64,000 nucleotides of DNA, taken from the NCBI RefSeq assembly GCF_900323885.1, contig NZ_OOHJ01000018.1, forward strand, positions 1,847,001 to 1,911,000, read 5' to 3'. Under the pieces are notes generated by a model. The model ran no database searches, was not told the origin of the DNA, and saw only the letters and a program-made list of their open reading frames with translations. Below are positions 56,795-64,000 of the stretch, one piece after another. Position 1 is the stretch's first letter. Each line of letters begins with the position of its first letter. This stretch comes from [Actinomadura] parvosata subsp. kistnae. GTDB lineage: Bacteria > Actinomycetota > Actinomycetes > Streptosporangiales > Streptosporangiaceae. Both the position numbers and the translations under genes were made by a program.

Positions 56795-57239
56795 CAAAAC
56801 CCAGCCCAAGATGGACCTGCGCAGCGACGCCGGTCTCGCTTCAGCCCTGCGCGTCTCACTCGCAAGGCTGAACCGACGCCTAAGACGACAGGCGGCGGCG
56901 CACTCGCTGACGCCCACCCAGTTCGCGACGCTCGCCGCGGTGGAACGGCATTCCGGGATAACCCCCGGAGAATTGGCCGAGCTCGAGAAGGTGCAACCAC
57001 CCTCGATGACCCGCGTGATCGCCGCTCTAGAGGAGCGCGGCCTGGTCGCCCGCACCCCGCATCCGACCGACCGGCGCCAGGTGACCGTCTCGGTGACCGA
57101 GGCCGCCGAGAAGCTGCTGAAGGAGGAGCGCCGCCGCAAGGAGGCGTGGCTGACGCAGCGGTTGAAGGAGCTGTCGCCGGAGGAGCGGTCGATCCTCAGG
57201 CAGGCGGCACCGATCTTGGAGAAGCTCAGCAAGATATAG
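56787..57239 (+). CDS. MarR-family transcriptional regulator
   Basis: 150 residues with a winged helix typical of MarR: LTPTQFATLAAVERHSGITPGEL, VQPPSMTRVIAALEERGLV and the wing HPTDRRQVTVSVTEAA. Helical ends for dimerisation are present. It lies 23 nt before an MFS transporter on the same strand, a classic pair in which the repressor controls efflux and itself. A perfect inverted repeat covers its start codon. The ligand is probably a phenolic or drug-like compound. Confidence 0.93.
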   Translation: MLTKTQPKMDLRSDAGLASALRVSLARLNRRLRRQAAAHSLTPTQFATLAAVERHSGITPGELAELEKVQPPSMTRVIAALEERGLVARTPHPTDRRQVTVSVTEAAEKLLKEERRRKEAWLTQRLKELSPEERSILRQAAPILEKLSKI

Positions 57240-57262
57240 AGCCCGAAGAACCCAGGACCGGG

Positions 57263-58504
57263 ATGTTCCGGTCACTCAGGGTTCGCAACTACCGCATGTT
57301 CGCGGCGGGCGGCATCGTCTCCAACGTCGGCACCTGGCTGCAGCGCACCGCCCAGGACTGGCTGGTCCTCGACCTGACCGCCGGCCCCGGCAACGCCCAC
57401 GGCAGCGCGGCGGCGCTCGGCACGGCGACCGCGCTGCAGTTCCTGCCGATGCTGCTGTTCGGGATGTTCGGCGGCGTGCTCGCCGACCGCTACCCCAAGC
57501 GGCCGATCCTCATCACCGCCCAGTCGCTCATGGCCGGGCTGGCGCTGACGATCGGCATCCTCACGATGACGGGCACCGCCCAGGTGTGGCACGTGTACGT
57601 GATGGCGTTCCTGCTCGGCCTGATCTCCTGCGTGGAGGTGCCGACCCGGCAGGCGTTCGTCGTGGAGATGGTCGGCCGCAAGGACCTGCCCAACGCGATC
57701 GCGCTGAACAGCTCCATCTTCAACCTCGCCCGTGTGGTCGGCCCGGCGCTGGCCGGCGTGCTGATCTACGTGCTGGGCGGCACGGGGCCGATCTTCCTGA
57801 TCAACGCGCTGACGTTCGGCGCCGTCATCTCCAGCCTGATCTTCATGCGCAAGTCCGAGCTGAACCTCTCCGAGCCCGTCCCCCGGGCCAAGGGCCAGCT
57901 CCGCGAGGGGCTCCGGTACGTGCTGCGGCACGAGGAGCTGCTCATGCCGGTGCTGCTGATCGCCTTCGTGTCGATGTTCTCGCAGTCGTTCTCGATGTCG
58001 ATCGCGCTCATGGCCCGCGAGGTGTTCGGGGCCGGGGCGTCGTCGTTCGGGCTGGCGTCGAGCATGTTCGCGGTGGGGGCGCTCGTCGGGGCGCTGCTCG
58101 CGGCGCGCCGGGCGCGGCTGTCGCGCAAGGTGCTCTTCGCGGGGGCGATCGGGTTCGGGCTGTTCCAGATCGCCACCGGGGTCGCGCCGTTCTACCCCGC
58201 GTACCTGCTGCTGCTGATCCCCACCGGGATCGCGCTGATCACCATCAACACCGTCGCCAACGCCAGCGTCCAGATCGCCACCTCGCCCGAGATGCGGGGC
58301 CGCGTCATGGGCATCTACATGCTCGTCTTCACGGGCGGGGCGCCGCTGGGGGCGCCGCTGATCGGCTGGCTGTCCGAGCTGGGCGGGCCGCGCACGGGGG
58401 TCATCCTGTCCGGCGTGCTGGTGCTGGTCGGGACGGGCCTGGCCGTGGTGATGACGCGGCTGATCAGCTCGCGGGTACGCAAGCCCGCGCTCGCCATGGC
58501 ATGA
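57263..58504 (+). CDS. MFS exporter controlled by MarR
   Basis: 413-residue transporter with about 12 helices. It starts FRSLRVRNYRMFAAGGIVSN and NVGTWLQRTAQDWLVLDLT, hallmarks of the DHA3-like group, and has FGGVLADRYPKRPILITAQS as the loop 2-3 motif. The start is ATG 57263, 23 nt after MarR. It probably exports a toxic compound recognised by the MarR protein. Confidence 0.92.
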   Translation: MFRSLRVRNYRMFAAGGIVSNVGTWLQRTAQDWLVLDLTAGPGNAHGSAAALGTATALQFLPMLLFGMFGGVLADRYPKRPILITAQSLMAGLALTIGILTMTGTAQVWHVYVMAFLLGLISCVEVPTRQAFVVEMVGRKDLPNAIALNSSIFNLARVVGPALAGVLIYVLGGTGPIFLINALTFGAVISSLIFMRKSELNLSEPVPRAKGQLREGLRYVLRHEELLMPVLLIAFVSMFSQSFSMSIALMAREVFGAGASSFGLASSMFAVGALVGALLAARRARLSRKVLFAGAIGFGLFQIATGVAPFYPAYLLLLIPTGIALITINTVANASVQIATSPEMRGRVMGIYMLVFTGGAPLGAPLIGWLSELGGPRTGVILSGVLVLVGTGLAVVMTRLISSRVRKPALAMA

Positions 58505-58700
58505 GTCATTCGCCGGCCGTCACCGCCGGCACGTGTGAAGGGGCAGGCTCCTCTGGGGCCCGCCCCTTCGCCGTCCACGCGAGCCGCTTCGGCCGCGAGA
58601 CTCGTGACATTCGTCATCTCCGCCCGCTCCCCGAAGTCACCTCCAACTGGTGTTTTCGCCCACTACATCGGCATAAGCCCCCCAACCCATGCTGGGTTGC

Positions 58701-60164
58701 ATGAAGAAGCCCATCGCAACCTTCCTCCTGGGCGCCCTGGTCCTCACCGCCTGCGGCACCGGCGGCGGCTCCCCCTCTCCCCCGCCCAAGAGCGGCGGCA
58801 CAGTGGCGTGGGGCGCCTGCACGGATCTCGTCGGCCCCGACGGCAAGCAGCTCACCCCGGGCCCCGGCGTCGAGTGCGGCAAGCTCCCGGTCCCCCTCGA
58901 CCACGCCAAGCCCGACGGCGAGAAGATCGACCTGGCGCTCATCCGGGTCAAGGCCACCGGCGACCGGCTCGGCTCCCTGGTGTTCAACTTCGGCGGCCCC
59001 GGCGCCTCGGGCGTGGACTCGCTGGCCATGGCCGCCACCGCGTTCAGCAAGCTCGGCACCCGCTACGACCTGGTCAGCTTCGACCCGCGCGGCGTCGACC
59101 GCAGCGCGGGGGTCACGTGCGGCGACACGTTCGCCCGGATGCTCGCCGCGGAGGCTGACGCCGACCAGGACGCGCTGGCCGCGGAGTTCGCGCAGACCTG
59201 CCAGAAGGAGTCCGGCAAGGTGCTGCCGCACGTCGGCACCGTCAACGCCGCCAAGGACCTCGACCTGCTCAGGGCCGCGCTCGGTGACCGGCGACTCAAC
59301 TACTTCGGCTTCTCGTACGGCACCCACCTCGGCGCCGTCTACGCCACGCACTTCCCGAAGAACGTGGGCCGTTTCGTCCTGGACGGCGCCTTCGACCCGT
59401 CGGTGACGTTCGAGGAGCGCGCGGTCATCCAGGCGACCGGCTTCGACCAGGCGCTGGAGGCGTTCGCGAAGGACTGCGTGGCGCAGAGCTGCGAGCTGGG
59501 CGCCGACCCCGCCGCCGTCGTCAAGACGGTCGAGGACTTCGTCGAAGGGCTCAAGACCAAGCCGATCAAGGTGGGCGACCGCGAGCTGACGTTCTGGCTG
59601 GGCCAGCTCGCCGTCATCACCCCGCTGTACGCCAAGCAGAGCTGGCCCATGCTGGAGCAGGCCACCGCCGCCGCGCTCAAGGGCAACGCCACGATCCTGC
59701 TCGCCCTGGCCGACTCCTACACGGGGCGGCGGCCCGACGGCACGTACAACACGATGATGACCAGCCTCCAGGCGATCAACTGCGCCGACTACGCCGAACG
59801 GCCGACCGCCGCGCAGATGGAGCGGATCAACGAGCGGGTGAAGAAGATCTTCCCGGTGCTGTCGTTCGACGGCGTCACCGGCGGGGCCTGCGACCACTGG
59901 CCGGTACGGGGCGACGACGCCGCCCGGCGCGTCGACGCGACCGGCTCGGCGCCCATCGTGGTCGTCGGCGGCAAGGGCGACCCGGCCACGCCGTACCGGT
60001 GGGCGACGAGCCTGACGGCCAAGCTCAAGACGGGCGTGCTGGTCACGTACGAGGGCGAGGGCCACGGCGCGTACCTGTCGGGCGACGCGTGCGTCATGAA
60101 GACCGTGGACGCGTACGTGATCGAGGGCAAGGTGCCCGCCGCCGGCACCACCTGCGCCGCCTGA
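58701..60164 (+). CDS. Secreted tripeptidyl-aminopeptidase-like alpha/beta hydrolase lipoprotein
   Basis: 487 residues with a lipobox (VLTACGTG near residue 15), then an alpha/beta hydrolase of the Streptomyces Tap/SlpD/SlpE family. FNFGGPGASGVDSL is the oxyanion region, FDPRGVDRSAGV a conserved loop, FGFSYGTHLGAVYA the nucleophile Ser, VGGKGDPATPYRWA the Asp and YEGEGHGAYLSGD the His; the C-terminal TAP-like domain has these last motifs. It removes N-terminal peptides outside the cell. The start is ATG 58701; an ATG 12 bases upstream is possible. Confidence 0.92.
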   Translation: MKKPIATFLLGALVLTACGTGGGSPSPPPKSGGTVAWGACTDLVGPDGKQLTPGPGVECGKLPVPLDHAKPDGEKIDLALIRVKATGDRLGSLVFNFGGPGASGVDSLAMAATAFSKLGTRYDLVSFDPRGVDRSAGVTCGDTFARMLAAEADADQDALAAEFAQTCQKESGKVLPHVGTVNAAKDLDLLRAALGDRRLNYFGFSYGTHLGAVYATHFPKNVGRFVLDGAFDPSVTFEERAVIQATGFDQALEAFAKDCVAQSCELGADPAAVVKTVEDFVEGLKTKPIKVGDRELTFWLGQLAVITPLYAKQSWPMLEQATAAALKGNATILLALADSYTGRRPDGTYNTMMTSLQAINCADYAERPTAAQMERINERVKKIFPVLSFDGVTGGACDHWPVRGDDAARRVDATGSAPIVVVGGKGDPATPYRWATSLTAKLKTGVLVTYEGEGHGAYLSGDACVMKTVDAYVIEGKVPAAGTTCAA

Positions 60165-60199
60165 CCGCGGCCGGGGAGGGCCTGCGGGGGCGCCTCCCC

Positions 60200-60223
60200 G
60201 GCGCGCTCAGCTCAGAGCGCGCC
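60200..60223. terminator. Bidirectional terminator
   Basis: GGCGCGCTC-AGCTCA-GAGCGCGCC, a perfect nine-base stem followed by TT, between the convergent peptidase and ATPase genes. A second hairpin (GCCGGGGAGG at 60170-60179 with its complement at 60193-60202) adjoins it. Confidence 0.7.
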
Positions 60224-60249
60224 TTCCGGCACGCGCAAGGCAGGTCGGG

Positions 60250-63200
60250 TCAGCTCAGGTCGGCCTCGGCCAGCAGCAGCGGCACCGCCTCCGGGTCGCG
60301 CAGCAGGGCCGCCACGGCGAGCCGGTCGTTCCACTGCCCGGTCGCCCACGCCAGCCCCCTGGCCAGCCCGTCGACCCCGGTGCAGTGCACCGCGCCCTCG
60401 AAGAAGCGCCACGCGCACTCCACGCCGTCGACCAGCAGCTTCTCGTGCTCGACGTACGTCTCGGGCGCGGTGGGCAGCAGCGAGCGCACCTGGGCCGGCA
60501 CCGGCCGCGTCTGACCCTCGGAGGTGACCTCGCCCGTGGTGAGCTCGCCGGCGAGCGGCAGGTCGAGCAGCTCCGACAGCGCCTCGGCCAGATCGTAGGA
60601 GGCCAGCACCAGCGGCCGGTCGGTCACGAGCTGCAGCAGGTCGGGCGCCTCGACGACCACGGCGTCGTCGGCGGAGGCCACCACGATGTCCCCGCCGAGC
60701 ACCGCCCGCACCTTGGCGGGCGGCGCGACCCGCGACGGGTCGACGGCGGCCAGCGCGATCCACAGGGCGCGCAGCTGGGCCCGGTCGACCTCGATGGACT
60801 CGTCGGCCATCAGGTCGAGCAGCTCTTCGGGGCCGCCGTGGGAGGCCAGCAGCTCGGGCAGCGTGGTGCGCACGCCGAGCATCGACAGGGCCGCCTCGTC
60901 GAGCCCGGCGGGCGCGTCGGCGTACAGGCCCTGCAGCAGCGGGTCGGCGCCGGGCAGCCGCAGCTCCAGCGGCTTGCGCCCGCCCAGCACGGGGTGGTTG
61001 GCCAGCCACCACGCCGTGTAGGACGGCACCTCGACGCCCTCGACGCGCAGCGGGTGCAGCGCGGCCCGCAGCGGCGGCGTGGTCAGCAGCTCCAGCGCGG
61101 CCGGCCAGTCGGCCACCAGCTCCAGGTCGCGCACCGCCAGGAACTCGGGCACCAGCGGCGGCACGTCGAGGTCGGGCAGCAGGTCGAGCACGTGGTCGAG
61201 CCAGTCGGCCTCGCCGTCGAGGTCGTGGTCACACTCGTCGGGGTCGAGCAGCACGTCGGGCTCGTGCACGACGGCGAACCCGTCGAGCACGCCGGCCGCG
61301 GCCAGCACGCGCGGCCCGTAGGTCTCCTCAAGCTCGGCGGCGGCCACGCCGAGGTGCGTGTCGGCCTCCAGGACGGCGGCGAGCGCCCCGTCGGCCAGCA
61401 TGAGCTCGCCGGCCGGGTAGAGCTCGCCGTCGGTGCCGCGCAGCGCCAGCTCGGCCAGCCAGGGCGCCTCGCCGGGCGCCAGCCCGGACGCCTCCACCAG
61501 CGACAGCACGGCGCGCGCGACCGGCTCGGGGTCGGGGCTGTCGAGCGACTGCGCGACGGCCGCCTTGGTGAGCGGGTCTTCCAGGACGGTGCGCGGCGTG
61601 GCCTCGGCCGCGCCCAGCCGCAGCAGCGCCGGGTGCGCCGCCTCCGGGTGCACGATGCGCAGGCCCAGGGGCGTCAGGTCGAGGTCGGCGCCGCCGTCGG
61701 TGAGGATGAGCGTGCCACGCGGCCCGCGCACGAGCCGGCCGTCGGCCAGCGGCACCGGCAGCGCGCCCAGCGACTCGGGGTCGTCGCCGGGCAGGACGTC
61801 GTAGAGCGAGCGCCACCACGACGGCTCGCGCCCCTCCACGGCCTCGCCCGACAGCAGGTCGACGATCTCGGCCAGCTCCACCCTGCGCACCCCGAGCGCC
61901 GCCATCGCGGGATGGCGGGCCGGCCAGCCGGCGGGCAGCAGCCCCGGCACGAAGTCGGCGACGGTCGTGAGCAGCTCGGCCGTGGCGGAGGCCACGACGG
62001 CCGCCTCGCGGCCCGTCACCACCCAGCCGTCGCCGTCGGGCTCGGGCGCGGGGTGCTCGACCCGCCACTGCGCGTCGGGCTCGTAGACCTTCTCGTCGGC
62101 GAACGACGGCGTCTGCACGACCGGGGCGGGCGCCGACAGTGCGGGCAGCAGCGGCGTGTCGGGCAGCCGCTCCAGGACGGCCCGGCGGATGCGCGCGTCG
62201 AGCTCGCCCTTGCCCATCAGGGACGGCACGAGGTCGAGCAGCTTGGACGTGCGCGGCAGCTCGCGCAGCAGGCGGACGTAGGCGTCGGCGACCCGCTCGA
62301 CCAGGAAGTCGGTCAGCGGGCCCTTGGCCACGTGCCGCCGGTCGGTGGCCATCGGGAACGAGGCGATGAGCAGCGCGGGCAGGTCGATGGGCTCGTCGCT
62401 GGGCGTGGGCGCGTGCACGACGGGCGGCACGGTGGCGGGCAGCGGGCCGGGCTCGCCGGTGCCGGTGACCGGCACGGCCCAGCGCAGCGACCAGTAGGGC
62501 CGCGCCCGCTCCTCGGTGGGCCGGTCGGCGAAGAGCCTGCCCACCTCCTCGGGGGTGAACTCGCCGGACTCGGACACGACGTGCCAGCCGTCGGCCACGA
62601 CCGTGCGGGTGGAGCCGTCGACATCGATCTCGATGCTCTCCAGCGCCGGCATGCCCAGCAGCAGCGCGGGGCTGGCCTCGGCCAGCATCCGGCGCACCGC
62701 CTCGACGCTGGCGTGGTCGCGCAGCGGCAGCCGGACGACCGTGTCGAAGCCCTCAGGGATGTCGATCATCGGCGGCTCGTCGAACGGCAGCCGCAGCAGC
62801 GGCACGTGCCCGCCGCGCTCGGCCAGCTCGCCCGCGAGCGCCGGGATCTCGGCGACGAGGGCCGCGGTCTCCGTGCGGGACCAGCGCACGGCGGGGGCCC
62901 CGCGCGAGCCGATCGAGGGCGCGTCGCAGACGGACACCACCGCCGCGAACCCGACCCCGAACCGGCCCGCCGCGCCCGCCTCGTCACGCTTGCCCGAGGC
63001 GCGCAGGGTGGACAGGCTCTCCACGCCGGTGGCGTCGAGCGGCGCGCCGGTGTTGGCGGCCGTCAGCACGTCGCCACGCAACGTCAGCCGCAGCACCCCT
63101 GGCACGCCCGCCCGCAGCGCCGCGTCGGCGGCATTCTGCGCCAGCTCGACGATCAGCCGATCGCGGTAGCCGCCGAGCGCGAAGTCCTCCTCCGCGTTGG

Positions 63201-63285
63201 CGTCTTCGCGGAACCGGGCGGGCGAGGCCGTCCAGGCAGAGAGGACGGCTGCTCGCATCCGGTCAGTGCCGTAGGTGTCGCTCAT
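60250..63285 (-). CDS. Sacsin-like HSP90-type ATPase protein
   Basis: 1011 residues. The N-terminal GHKL ATPase domain resembles sacsin and HSP90: VELAQNAADAALRAG (the Asn-containing N box near residue 51), TAANTGAPLDATG and GRFGVGFAAVVSVCD (G loop). The remaining 800 residues consist of alternating helices and strands rich in Leu, Pro, Glu and Asp with no known catalytic motif. There is no signal peptide or membrane helix. The gene is separated by 66 nt from a DUF3027 gene on the same strand; the two are neighbours in many actinobacteria. A chaperone-like role is inferred from the ATPase fold. Confidence 0.88.
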   Translation of the reverse strand: MSDTYGTDRMRAAVLSAWTASPARFREDANAEEDFALGGYRDRLIVELAQNAADAALRAGVPGVLRLTLRGDVLTAANTGAPLDATGVESLSTLRASGKRDEAGAAGRFGVGFAAVVSVCDAPSIGSRGAPAVRWSRTETAALVAEIPALAGELAERGGHVPLLRLPFDEPPMIDIPEGFDTVVRLPLRDHASVEAVRRMLAEASPALLLGMPALESIEIDVDGSTRTVVADGWHVVSESGEFTPEEVGRLFADRPTEERARPYWSLRWAVPVTGTGEPGPLPATVPPVVHAPTPSDEPIDLPALLIASFPMATDRRHVAKGPLTDFLVERVADAYVRLLRELPRTSKLLDLVPSLMGKGELDARIRRAVLERLPDTPLLPALSAPAPVVQTPSFADEKVYEPDAQWRVEHPAPEPDGDGWVVTGREAAVVASATAELLTTVADFVPGLLPAGWPARHPAMAALGVRRVELAEIVDLLSGEAVEGREPSWWRSLYDVLPGDDPESLGALPVPLADGRLVRGPRGTLILTDGGADLDLTPLGLRIVHPEAAHPALLRLGAAEATPRTVLEDPLTKAAVAQSLDSPDPEPVARAVLSLVEASGLAPGEAPWLAELALRGTDGELYPAGELMLADGALAAVLEADTHLGVAAAELEETYGPRVLAAAGVLDGFAVVHEPDVLLDPDECDHDLDGEADWLDHVLDLLPDLDVPPLVPEFLAVRDLELVADWPAALELLTTPPLRAALHPLRVEGVEVPSYTAWWLANHPVLGGRKPLELRLPGADPLLQGLYADAPAGLDEAALSMLGVRTTLPELLASHGGPEELLDLMADESIEVDRAQLRALWIALAAVDPSRVAPPAKVRAVLGGDIVVASADDAVVVEAPDLLQLVTDRPLVLASYDLAEALSELLDLPLAGELTTGEVTSEGQTRPVPAQVRSLLPTAPETYVEHEKLLVDGVECAWRFFEGAVHCTGVDGLARGLAWATGQWNDRLAVAALLRDPEAVPLLLAEADLS

Positions 63286-63351
63286 CGATCACGATCCTGA
63301 TTGGAGGGTTGGGGGCCACCGTAGGTTAGCGGCCCTCACCGACACTCACGG

Positions 63352-64000
63352 TCAGGAATGGCCGAGCTCTTCGGAAGCCGATGCGTCGACCGAGCCCGCC
63401 TCCTCTTCCATGAGGTCGTAGCCCAGGTCGTCGAGGATCGGGATGGCCTGCTCCACGGGCGGCGGCAGCACGGCGGCCTCCGAGTGGGCGCCGCAGCCGT
63501 GGTCGGCGGACACCACCTTGCCGTCGTCGGGGGCGTACTCGTTAGTGCAGACCCCGAACATCTGCCGCAAGCCACCCGCCAGCAGCCAGTAGAAGCCGCA
63601 GGTGGAGCATTGCGCGGGAGCGGCGTGTGCGATCGGCGTGTGCGGCCCGTGCTCGCCCGAGTGCCAGCGTCTGGCCGCCCGGTCCTTGCCAATGGCCGAG
63701 AGCACACGGGCCCGGCCCAGGCCGTACTCGAAAACCGCCTGATGGTCGGCGTCGTCGTCGGTCTCGGTGAAACCCGGCGCGAGCCTGTCGTCATCGTCGG
63801 CGGTGGGCAGCAGGTCGCCCACACCCAGGTCGCCGGGGCGCAGGCGCTCGCTCCACGGCAGCCACTCGGGCGCCAGCAGCGCCCCCGTGCCGGGCAGCAG
63901 GACGGCCTCGCTGACCGTGACCTTCTTCGCGCGCGAGGCACGCGTCACGGTGACGGCCCAGCGCCAGCCGCGATAGGCCCGATCGAGACAGGCGAAGTAG
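63352..64000 (-). CDS. DUF3027 family protein, partial at right edge
   Basis: At least 216 residues, cut at the right edge. The visible part begins YFACLDRAYRGWRWAVTVTR and includes KKVTVSEAVLLPGTGALLAPEW, a DUF3027-type block. Zinc-ligand-like residues appear in CSTCGFYWLLAGGLRQMFGVC and DHGCGAHSEA, and the end is acidic. Function unknown. It lies upstream of the sacsin-like ATPase on the same strand. Confidence 0.85.
   Translation of the reverse strand, partial: YFACLDRAYRGWRWAVTVTRASRAKKVTVSEAVLLPGTGALLAPEWLPWSERLRPGDLGVGDLLPTADDDDRLAPGFTETDDDADHQAVFEYGLGRARVLSAIGKDRAARRWHSGEHGPHTPIAHAAPAQCSTCGFYWLLAGGLRQMFGVCTNEYAPDDGKVVSADHGCGAHSEAAVLPPPVEQAIPILDDLGYDLMEEEAGSVDASASEELGHS

Noticed and set aside
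60385..63300. A 2.9-kb open frame on the plus strand
   Set aside because: Antisense shadow of the sacsin-like ATPase, with biased Gln/Arg/Gly/His composition and no family features.

Overview
The window is about 72% G+C, densely packed, and shows filamentous-actinomycete features throughout: ATGA start/stop overlaps, several probably leaderless genes (a -10 hexamer 6-7 nt before the start codon), ROK and IclR regulators, a sugar ABC operon without its own ATPase, and the sacsin-like ATPase/DUF3027 pair. Content and gene order fit a Streptosporangiaceae-type genome (for example Nonomuraea), but that placement is inference. No tRNA, rRNA, CRISPR array or insertion sequence was seen.

1-25 kb is the most specialised part. 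A type I PKS (ACP-KS-AT-KR-ACP-TE, cut by the left edge) has an N-terminal ACP of the kind loaded by fatty acyl-AMP ligases. It stands back to back with a secreted antigen-85-like esterase. At 16-23 kb an operon encodes a FadD32-like fatty acyl-AMP ligase, an MmpL exporter, a 14-TM MFS exporter and a family-1 glycosyltransferase. Together they could make, decorate, export and transfer a complex lipid, although mycolic acids are not expected in this group. Between them lie a PIMT-like methyltransferase coupled to a 110-residue beta-rich protein, an alpha-galactoside locus (GH36 enzyme, ROK regulator, ABC permeases and binding protein), and a secreted protein of unknown function.

25-42 kb is mostly metabolism: a covalent-flavin amine oxidase, an IclR-regulated tyrosine-degradation operon (hmgA, a conserved unknown, fahA), an L,D-transpeptidase, NfeD/SPFH membrane proteins, an ECF sigma factor with a frameshifted partner, a Gfo/Idh/MocA oxidoreductase with a ROK regulator, and threonine degradation (tdh-kbl). 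A 450-bp degenerate repeat block follows kbl, then a LysR regulator and an MFS transporter.

42-64 kb holds a pair of overlapping membrane GTPases, a regulator-kinase-regulator two-component cluster, L-2-hydroxyglutarate oxidase, a secreted propeller-like protein, a MATE-type exporter whose 3' end runs into a 22-nt tandem repeat, an aldo/keto reductase behind a MerR-type palindrome, a 580-bp repeat-rich non-coding stretch, a very small membrane protein with a 2'-5' RNA ligase and DUF2530, a purine permease, a MarR/MFS pair, a secreted tripeptidyl-aminopeptidase-like lipoprotein, and the sacsin-like ATPase/DUF3027 pair at the right edge.

Two genes (the PKS at about 4.69 kb and the sigma-factor partner at about 34.04 kb) each carry an apparent one-base loss in a C run. 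Either they are decaying or the assembly has homopolymer errors; these reading frames should be read with that in mind.
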